Positions 46,697 to 64,000 of a DNA stretch of 64,000 bases are shown here, one piece after another. Source of the stretch: Hydra vulgaris (lineage: Eukaryota > Cnidaria > Hydrozoa > Anthoathecata > Hydridae); the NCBI RefSeq assembly GCF_038396675.1, contig NC_088921.1, forward strand, positions 30,448,501 through 30,512,500, given 5' to 3'. The translations under genes and the position numbers were made by a program. Below the pieces are notes generated by a model. It was not told the origin of the DNA and searched no databases. It saw only the letters and a program-made list of their open reading frames with translations. Positions within the stretch are counted from its first letter, which is position 1, and every line of letters starts with the position of its first letter.

Positions 46697-47554
46697 AATG
46701 GACTGACGAACTTGCAAACGAACTTCATAAACCTGTTATAAAACATTTTAAAAAAAGAAAAGTGATTGTCAATGGAATTGATAAAATATGGGCTGCTGAT
46801 TTAGTTGATATGCAATCTTTATCGAAATTCAATGACGGTATAAAATACTTACTCATGGTCATAGATGTATTTTCATAGTATGGATGGATTGTTCCATTGA
46901 AGAGTAAAACTGGACTTGACGTTGCTCATGCTTTGAATAAAATATTTAATGATAGAAAGTGTGAAAAATTGTGGGTAGATAAAGGTAAAGAATTTTATAA
47001 TAAGCATGTTAAATCGTTAGGGATAGATATATACTCAACTGAAAATGAAGAAAAAAGTTCTGTAGTTGAACGTTGGAATAGAACCACGAAAGAGAAAATG
47101 TTTAAATACTTTTCAGCTAATTCAACAAGAAGATATATCGATATTTTAGATGAAATGGTAAATAATTATAACAATACAAGACATTCATCAATTAAAATGA
47201 CACCAGTTGAAGCTAGTGATAAAAAGAATGAGAATATTGTTTGGTTAAACTTGAACGGAAATGTAAGATCAGGACCAATGCATCCTAGATTTTCAATAGG
47301 TGATAAAGTTAGGATAACTAAAAAGAAGAAAACATTTGAAAAGGATATACACCAAGATGGACTGAAGAAGTTTTTACTATATCAAAAATTCAATACACAG
47401 ATCCTCCAACTTATAAAATAACTGACTATAATAATGATGAAATACAAGGTACTTTTTATGAACAAGAATTGCAAAAAACAAATCAGGAAATATTTAGAAT
47501 CGAAAAAGTAATTCGAAAACTCAAAAACAAATCATTTGTAAAGTGGTATGGATA

Positions 47555-48090
<536 letters not shown>

Positions 48091-48129
48091 ATTTATATAT
48101 CTGTGTGTGTTCAAATACAGAAGCAATGT

Positions 48130-48322
48130 CAGGGCGTTAGCCAGAAATAAAATTTGGGAATTTTTATTGTTGTTGTTCTAGAAAATGTTGGGAATTTTCT
48201 AGAAAAGGTCCTAAAAATGTCAAAAAAAAACCCCAAAAAAAAAGGTCATTGGCTTTTGGGAATTTTAAACCCATTGAGAATTCCGCGTTTTACGCGGCAC
48301 CATTGGGCTAGCTAACACCCTG
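48130..48322. mobile_element. Small MITE with CAGGG termini
   Basis: Left end cagggcgttagccag and right end ctagctaacaccctg are inverted with two mismatches; aatgt flanks both sides (48,125-48,129 and 48,323-48,327) as a possible 5-bp target duplication. The 193-bp body is non-coding and contains a second local duplication of 'ttgggaattttctag'. Confidence 0.65.
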
Positions 48323-49340
48323 AATGTGTATGTATGTGTGACTAACTGTTGATACAAATGATACTTTAATTTTTATTCATAATAATATTATATATAATAC
48401 ATGTATGACAAAGAAATTTTTTAAGTTGTTTCATATTTTTGACTATTTATGTAGTGGGGTTACTTTGAACCTTATTCAAAGTTACCCCATATGCGAAAAA
48501 ATGTATACAATAAAGCATGTTATGCTATAGCAATGGAACATAACTATAGTAGGCTAACAAACTTCTTTAGATTTTACATGCCTAATAAATTTATAAACAA
48601 AAATTATGCAACTTAGACAACAAGCTGCTACACTAGCTGAGGTTGTGTACAAAGTATTCTGACTAATTTTTTTTGAGAAAAATATCCGAAATATTTAAAT
48701 CGTTTTTTAAGGAATAATAAAAACCAATAAACAAAATAAAACTTTAGATAATCAAAGTATAAACTATTTTTAACACTTTGATGTTTAATGTTTGAACGGA
48801 TTCATATAAGTACTTGCCATAATTACAACTTGAAAAAAAAATAGATTTGTATTCAAAGTTACCCCGCTATTCAAAGTATCCGTATCAAAAACCCCGGTTT
48901 ACGGTAAATGAATTTTTATGAAACCGGTTAGTTTGCAATCAAGTACCGGGTGCAATGAAAAACCGGTGTACCGGGTAATAAAAATCAATTTACCTCGTAG
49001 TTGATAAATTTTTACGAAAGCGGTTAAGTCCCAAATTCTGCGTAACTCATTAATGCTGATTCAGTTGCTTAAAAGTTTAAAAAATGGTGGATGTCGCAGT
49101 GCGCTCGGGTTTTAATTTTAATAACTGTTTAAGGTAAATCTTAGGTTTTCAAACTAAATGATGTAGATAGAATTTACCTTTTAATGATTGTCTCTCAAAA
49201 ATAGGCCTTGGAAAATATAATTTTAGTCAAAATTAGAATAATTAGTAAATAAATATAATAATTATAGTATAATATAAATGTAAACAATATTCAGTTTAGA
49301 ATAGAATAGAATAGAAAAGATGCTGTACACACTTGAGGTG
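48323..49340. other. Spacer with fragments of DNA-transposon ends
   Basis: No gene. Contains gggg/cccc 'ttcaaagttacccc' phrases at 48,453, 48,470 and 48,853, and an accggt/accggg-rich patch at about 48,885-49,025 that resembles paired ends of a hAT-type MITE. Confidence 0.45.
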
Positions 49341-49345
49341 TGTTG

Positions 49346-49371
49346 AGTCTTAATTACGTAGAATTAAGACT
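49346..49371. repeat. Hairpin, 10-bp arms
   Basis: agtcttaatt / aattaagact around acgtag, close to the end of recognisable LINE coding sequence. Confidence 0.8.
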
Positions 49372-49439
49372 ATGACAACTGATTACAAAAAAAAGTGTTC
49401 AGAAATTCCATTAAAGAGAATTCTAATCATTTGTAACTG

Positions 49440-51032
49440 TAGAGAAGTGGTGACGAATTCTCAAATTTGTAAATTTGTCTGCATATTCTGCAGTTCCATC
49501 TCTTCATACACTTGCGTGATTAAATCAAATGTTCCAAATAGGTTTGTTATACAACTGTTGTTATTAACAAAACCTTGTTGCTCTTTAGAAATTAAATGGT
49601 TTTCAAAGAGAAACACCACCATACAATCTCTAATAATTCGCTCCATAATTTTACCAACAATTAGTGTTAATGAAACCGGTCTGTAATTTGTTTTAGTTTA
49701 TTGCTCTTTTTTAAATAATAGAACAACGTTTGCACATGGCCATAACTTTGGTATATAGTTCCTGTACTATAAGATTTATGAAATATTAATGCTAAACAAC
49801 TCGACAAAGATTCTTAACATTTCCTTAAAACTTTTGGGTGAACCTTATCTGGATCTACTCATTTGTACATGTTTAAATAACTCAAATGTTTCTGAATAAT
49901 AGAAATACTAAAATATGCATCAGGACATTTTTTTAAAGATTGTTACCTAAAACTTCTTCTGATGAATCATCTTGTATAAAAACAGATGCAAAAAGTTAAT
50001 TATGAGTATTTACTATCTCTTGATTATCAGCAGTTATAATATTATTATGTAGCTTTATTGCTTTGAGTCTTCAAGTCTTATTTTGTTATTTATATATGCA
50101 TAGACACTTTTAGGATTGTTTTTATAAATAATTTTTATAAATAATTTTTTTAAAAGTGCCAAGTTTCTTTCAAAATTGTGAATACTTTTTTTGACAAGTT
50201 TTTTTTATATCTTTATTTAATTTTTATACTTATTGACTTCTAAAAGACTTTTAAAACCTGAATTTCTGTTTTTAAACCAACTTTTTTGCTTTTCTTTACA
50301 CATACTTTTAAGTTTACTTGTCATCCACAGTAAGTTGTTTTTGTGTTGAATAGAATCTAAATTTAGTGTTGTAATATATTTTTCACTCCCTATTTCGTTT
50401 TTTCTATTCTTTTTTTTATAACATTAACACCAAGTCCTTTAAATTCTTGTACTCAGTTTATGTTATTAAAATACAAATCTAACACTTTATAGTTTCCCTT
50501 TTTTATAAAAAAATTTTTTTCTCTAATGTTTGTTGTGATATTAATAAATTAGATCTATTTTCATATCCAAATCTAAGTTTCAAAATATGATGACCATGAT
50601 CAATGCCACCTAATGGTGGAAAAGCTCCAGAATATAAACTCTGTTGCTATTATCAGTTAAAATAAGGTCTAAAACGCTAGTATCTATACCAAACTTTATT
50701 TAAAAACTAGGGCCGATAACATTTTGGTGCAGGTAACAGTCATGTAACGACTCAATAAACATACCTGCTGTTGTGTCACTCTCATTTGTAATTTCCCTAA
50801 AACTTTCGTCATTCCACTTGATGTTTGCATAGTTAAAATCACCACCTATTAAAATAACAGAGCATTTGTTATTTTGTTTGAGTTCATATGCCTGCTTTAA
50901 TGGTTTTATAATGTCAACACACTTTTCATAATTATTTAGACCTGAACGGTAAATACAACCACATAAGATTTTCTTTTTGCTAATTTCAATCAAACATAAT
51001 TTACTTTTGATTAAAATGATAAATAAAAGCAT
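49440..51032 (-). pseudogene. LINE remnant: APE endonuclease and RT N-terminus
   Basis: The right end (51,032-50,700) encodes an AP-endonuclease-type segment (CGCIYRSGLNNYEKC, VILIGGDFNYANIKWND) and the left end (49,700-49,461) the beginning of RT (NYRPVSLT, IMERIIRD, ISKEQQGFVNNNSCITNL). The linker between is full of stops. The RT palm with the catalytic Asp residues is not found to the left of 49,440, so unlike most LINE copies this one lacks its 3' part. Confidence 0.75.
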
Positions 51033-51380
51033 TGTGTTTATTTTTTATTATTTTTATATTTGTTTAAATATAAAGAAACCCAAAAATATTGTTATTCAAA
51101 ATATAATAAGTTTTTGCATTTTATTTGTTTTCTATTAGTTTGAAAATTTTATTAATTTAAAAGTTTAAGAAATTTATTTTGTGAATTTAATGCGAGTTGT
51201 TTGAATACAAAAAGGAAATAATTCTTCATCACTTAATCATTTTGTATAAGTACAAAGTTTTTTTCTAGCATTAATTTTCACTTGTTTGTGGCCATATCAT
51301 TGATTGTTATTTTGCATAAGTTAAATCATATTTCTCGCCATCTGTATCTCTTTTGCTGTTTGTCATTTAAACTTATTTTT
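51033..51380. other. Spacer, no gene seen
   Basis: AT-rich; nothing supported. Confidence 0.5.
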
Positions 51381-51424
51381 AATGGTTGATAAACTTCAAT
51401 CAAACTTTCTAGGATTTATATTTT

Positions 51425-51665
51425 GCTCTAAACCCAAGTTCGATACTTACCACTTCTTTGGTAGTTCCAAGTTTGATCCCCACCACATCCCTGGTAGTAC
51501 AGCGCTCAACATGTTTCTCTGTGCAGCGGTCTTGTTCGGCAAGGTTCGTGTTTCGGAGTTATAGACTTGAGAGAGGGTTGTAACCACAACTAAAGTAGCC
51601 TCCTTGACTGCAGTGGTTTTCTCAGCCCTGGGGTAATAATTAAAAAAAAACAACAAAAAAAACAA
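51425..51665 (+). mobile_element. SINE-like retroposon with A-rich tail
   Basis: A GC-richer 200-bp body ends in an A-rich tail (51,642-51,666). Near its start a 33-bp unit is tandemly duplicated (ccaagttcgatacttaccac... / ccaagtttgatccccaccac...), each copy containing a B-box-like gttcgat/gtttgatcc. Pol III origin is plausible but the A box is not convincing. It does not resemble the tRNA-headed SINEs at 0.7 and 7 kb. Confidence 0.5.
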
Positions 51666-53098
51666 ACATAGAGTTTGCATTTATTCTTAGCTTATTTGCC
51701 TTATAGCATAATACAGGCTATACTCAACAGTATGAATAAAAAAGTTATTCAGCCTATGTAATTTCTGAGATGATAAAATGACAATCAACAACATAATGAA
51801 CAAATATTTATAAAAATCTTGCTTTGTGGTGATCCCTCTACTTTCAAGGCATGTGTTTTTGTTAACACTATAAAATAAAAAAGAGGCAGACTTAATAAAA
51901 ATAAAGTTTAAAAAACAAGTTTGACACAGTCACAAACTTGTTTTTTTAAAAGGTTGTATTTTTGAAAGTAATACAATAAATATTTCTTTTCAAAAATCAT
52001 TTTTTATGTGACTGTATATAAGGTACTTTATTTAATTTTATACTTTTTATAATGATTGCATTAAATATCATTATAATGATTAGTGTTATTAATATTATTT
52101 ATGCAATTAAAGTCAAAATCTTCTTAGGGCTGGGAATCTCACTAGATTCAGCTCAAGTTGGTAGCAGGGATGCAGAGTCCCAAAAAAGACTCCTGATTTG
52201 AAAGTCAAAAAATAATTATTTTAGAGCTCATAGACACCAAAGGAAAAAATAAAGTCCCGAGTCCTTTTTGGACTCTTTATCCCTGGTATGTAGATTGACA
52301 AACAAGTAAATGATTTTTTTTTTAAAATTAATTAAGCAATTTTGAAGCAAAAAAAGTCTGCTTATCAGTTTCAAGCAAGTGTACCACAATTACATAGAAA
52401 TTTGTGTCTAGCTAAATCTCTTTGTTGAATGTGATTTTAAATCTAACCAGAGCAGAACTATTGACATACTGAGAGTAGGTTTTAGTTACTTAACTATGCT
52501 AAAGTTCTTTGAATTCTTAAAATATTTTAAAAAGCTGCCTCTTGAAATTATTAATTTGTGAACCTAAAATTTCTGGGGAAAAATTTTTGATATAATATGT
52601 AGAGTCAAATGACTTCGATTTAAATTAGTGTGTTTTTATGCTTTGGGCCAAATTCACTAGCAAAAGAACCAACATCAAGGAAATGATTATTTCGAAAAAT
52701 TTCTAGTGGTTAATCATACTTTACTAGTAAACCTTTCTTCATACATAAAACTGTCTTCACTATCACTTAATTTCAATTTAAAAAGCCAAAAGTTTTAGCG
52801 ATCTCTTTACAGAGCTCCATACCTGACTCTGGTACTTACTGAATTGTAAAGTTGTTTTTAGCTGTGTTGACATTTTAAAACAGTTTTGTTTCACATTTTT
52901 ACGGCTTTGTTTCACAGATTCAAAGCAAAGGTTTCAATTTTTATATTATTTAGATTTAAAAAATGTATAATATTTAATAATATATAATAATTATTGTAGA
53001 ATATTTGTTTTAAAGTAATTTTCTTTTTTTCTATGATCCTGTTTTTGCTAATAACTTAAATTTAAGTAAACAATAGTATGCTCTCTAACTTTTACTAG
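51666..53098. other. Probable first intron or upstream region of PSMB7
   Basis: AT-rich, with a palindrome at 51,911-51,945 (13-bp arms, 9-nt loop). The missing first PSMB7 exon, about 20 codons by comparison with the animal protein, could lie here or further left; I could not find it. Confidence 0.4.
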
Positions 53099-61504
<8,406 letters not shown>

Positions 61505-61527
61505 GTTGTTAGGTGTGGTACCTTGTC

Positions 61528-61533
61528 AATAAA
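61528..61533 (+). terminator. PSMB7: PSMB7 polyadenylation signal AATAAA
   Basis: Canonical hexamer 24 bp after the PSMB7 stop codon. Confidence 0.85.
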
Positions 61534-61591
61534 CTGTTCCAAAATATAAGAGTTATTTCGTAAAAAATTGTTTCTTTGCTAGTTTTTTGTG

Positions 61592-61765
<174 letters not shown>

Positions 61766-61842
61766 ATATTTAAAGAGGTTTATACAGTAGTTTATATACA
61801 TTAAAACACATAATTTATAACTAAAACTAATTTTTCCAATTG

Positions 61843-62115
61843 CTAAATTGTAGAGTCCTCGTCATTCGAACTATCTTTTATGATTACTTCCTGTTTACTT
61901 TTTTTTTCACGACGTTTTTCTTGCATTTTCTCTTGCAATATGTCTACCAATTTTTCTAACATAGCTCGGCGTTTTAGTAACTCGTGATAACTCGATTCAT
62001 GCTCGGTTGTGTCGTTTATTTGCGGCGTTGATTCCTGATGTAGTTCGTAATTTTCCGAGTGCAAGTGACGTAATGCATTTTGAATTTCGTTAGCTTTCGT
62101 ACCACTTTTGATGTA
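61843..62115 (-). CDS. Probable terminal exon, coiled-coil protein, unassigned
   Basis: Minus-strand acceptor (tttattacattaag) at 62,116 opens a 90-codon frame, in phase, ending TAG at 61,843. The product reads SGTKANEIQNALRHLHSENY, then HELLKRRAMLEKLVDILQEK and a very basic/acidic tail (QEKRREKKSKQEV, DSSNDEDSTI). A single amphipathic coiled coil is predicted from the heptads. No family recognised. It is convergent with PSMB7, with only about 340 bp between the two stop codons. Confidence 0.5.
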   Translation of the reverse strand, partial: YIKSGTKANEIQNALRHLHSENYELHQESTPQINDTTEHESSYHELLKRRAMLEKLVDILQEKMQEKRREKKSKQEVIIKDSSNDEDSTI

Positions 62116-62680
62116 CTTAATGTAATAAATAATATGTTATAAAAACTAAGAAAGTATAAATCATTAATTAAAAAAAAACCCTAGAAAACTTTAGAATCTT
62201 AGCAACGATCGATTAGACTTGTCTTAACTTAGATGTTGCATTCGTTTTTAGATTCAAACTATCAAAGCCAGACGAATTTATAGACAATCGAACGCTATCA
62301 ATTATGACTATAAATATAAAAAGTATCGACTATATAATTTAGTACAATGGAGTCAAACCGCATACTTATCAATAAAAGTTAAATAACTTCTTTATTTATT
62401 TTTTTATTAGATAGGTAATAAAAACTACATAAGATAATATAAGTATATGTTAAAAAAATAATAAATTTATCGAAAATATTAAATGTAAAGAAAAGAAAAT
62501 TGTGCGGTTTTAGACGATATTCTAATAAAATCACCAACATGAAAAAACATTGAATTTTTTAAGCTTTAACTTATTTTAAAACTTTTTTTTTAACATAACT
62601 TATATGTAAGAAACTATATTAAAATTTTTACATTTTTTGCAACAAAAAATTTGCTACCAACTACATATTTCTTTGGTAAA
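62116..62680. other. Intron or spacer, no gene seen
   Basis: AT-rich; probably intron upstream of the coiled-coil exon. Nothing else supported. Confidence 0.45.
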
Positions 62681-62689
62681 CATGTTTCT

Positions 62690-63935
62690 TTGCACAACGG
62701 TTCCTGACACATCGAATTCTCGCATTGCAACATTTCTGTGTGTAGTGTACTTTACACTTTTTACATTTTGCAATTTTTAATCGTTTGGCTGCTGGTACTT
62801 GTTCTTTATTATTGTTTTACTGAGGTTGCTCAGTATTTTATGGTCAGGCATTTGAGTACTTGGCATAGAGAGTCTACGGTTTAGCAACTTTCACGACTTC
62901 CTTTGTTGCTTTTTCTTCATCTTGTTGTTTGAAAAACTCGATCTCATTTTCTTCAGTAATACATTTTCCGCCATATTTTGACATGTTGCACTGCTTCGAT
63001 TTCTTAATATACGATTGATTTCCTGCTTGAAAAAACTGTTGAAGGTTATAAAGCTGTTTCTGAGCAAGGTGGTGTAGGGGCTGCGGAGGCTGCTAAAGTT
63101 GATAAAGGTGGATTAAACGTTTATGTGATTGCTAATGCCTTATGATTTATGTTGTTTTTAAAAAGCGGAAATAAACCAGTGTACTGGAAACCAGCGATTG
63201 CATGCAAGCGTGTAAAATATTTATCTCTCTTGTACAGCAGTATGAGCAACATTTTGAGTCCTTGTAATACTTTGTAAGAATTTCTTTCCATGATTGTTTG
63301 ACATGACAATAGACACCTCTATCCAATGGTTGTAGAATATGTGAAGAATGCTCTGGTAGACAAATTAAGATTATATCGTGTTTTTTGCACAGCAATACCG
63401 CTTTCAAAGTTATGTGAGTTGTATACCCATCTAATACTAAAATATGAATACCACCAATTTGCTCAGTTTCGGGTATAAATACTGATTTTGAAATTGAGTA
63501 TTTGGTGCCAACTGGACCATCTCTTTCCAAGTCAGGACGAAAGTTTCTTTTGACTTTGTATATCACAAATGGTGGTGCATAATGCCCATCAGCGTTGCAG
63601 CAATTATTTACAGTGTAATAAATTTTTTCATTGTTGCCAGTAAGTTTAAATATACGCCTTGTCCCTTTTCGACACAATACGGTTGCTTTGCCTTGATCAC
63701 CCAAAAAATCTGTTTCATCACAATTCCAAATATGCGACCCAGAAGTTATGCCAATCTGTTGATATTGCTTGGCAACGCATTCAAAATAATGATCAATTAT
63801 TTCGTGCGTACAAGAAGCGACTCTTTTAGATGCTAAATTATCCGCTTTTCTTGTTGAATTTTCTTTTGACCATCTCTTCATAAAGGCATGAAACCAGCCT
63901 TTACCAGATTTGCCATTTTTTGAAAAACTAAACTA
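62690..63935 (-). pseudogene. Pogo/Tigger-like (DDE_1) transposase, partial
   Basis: From the right: KNGKSGKGWFHAFMKRWSKE (end of the CENP-B-type HTH), IWNCDETDFLGDQGKATVLC with the first catalytic Asp, TVNNCCNADGHYAPPFVIYK, ILVLDGYTTHITLKAVLLCK with the second Asp, then LICLPEHSSHILQPLDRGVY with the third. The frame is open from 63,881 to 63,147 and then shifts. A downstream Cys-rich tail (AKCKKCKVHYTQKCCNARIR, about 62,770-62,690) fits the end of such proteins. The N-terminal HTH part lies beyond or is degraded toward 64,000. Confidence 0.85.
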
Positions 63936-64000
63936 AGCAATTAATCGAGTGTGCGGTTTTATCAGAAAAAAAAAGTTTTTTTTACATTTTTTATTTTTTT

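Noticed and set aside
35115-46878. Alternative genetic code with TAA/TAG as sense
   Set aside because: Intact genes of the same element end with TAA or TAG at the expected position, so these codons are normal stops.
51382-51564. First exon of PSMB7 in the 60-codon plus-strand ORF
   Set aside because: Sequence lacks the GFSF-type start of the protein and lies largely within the SINE-like repeat.

Overview
This is a very A+T-rich animal nuclear segment. It has small introns, long (AT)n tracts, (CAA)n tracts, antisense non-LTR retrotransposon remnants, Tc1/pogo/hAT pieces, tRNA-derived SINEs and a foldback 'cataagtgcgaa' repeat. That repertoire, with a lamin exon and a clearly metazoan proteasome gene, suggests a cnidarian, most probably Hydra. 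The genus is inference from sequence character, not a search result.

Layout. 1-12 kb is mostly non-coding: (AT)n tracts, two tRNA-derived SINEs, a MITE, a lamin-type intermediate-filament exon (minus), one unassigned terminal exon and a foldback element. 12-17 kb holds a LINE reverse transcriptase remnant, a decayed hAT/ZMYM1-like transposon and a TIR-bounded element. 18.5-19.4 kb is an exon of a GT31 beta-1,3-galactosyltransferase-like enzyme (minus). 25-29.6 kb holds two LINE remnants separated by a foldback repeat.

31,070-47,844 is a 16.8-kb Polinton/Maverick with 290-bp terminal inverted repeats that differ at about one base. It sits inside (AT)n tracts. It carries a nearly complete virus-like gene set: DUF2738-like protein, fibre, adenain-type protease, protein-primed PolB, AT-hook protein, major capsid, several virion-type small proteins, a jelly-roll minor capsid, packaging ATPase, PLA2 protein and RVE integrase. 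PolB, MCP and integrase carry in-frame stops, and fibre and integrase each carry one frameshift, so this copy is defective. PolB also lacks motif C and is fused in frame to nine 22-residue W-x2-LS-x-NPNAI repeats. Almost every gene in the element starts with a TATAAAAATG-type motif in which a TATA-like box abuts the start codon.

48-53 kb contains a small MITE, an APE/RT LINE remnant and a SINE-like sequence. 53,099-61,504 is the host PSMB7 gene (proteasome beta-2, trypsin-like subunit) in eight visible exons on the plus strand; the extreme N-terminal exon is not found. Its introns hold an antisense LINE (55.7-58.1 kb), a Tc1-like transposase (59.4-60.5 kb) and perfect short-loop palindromes. 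The window closes with an unassigned coiled-coil terminal exon and a pogo-like transposase (minus).
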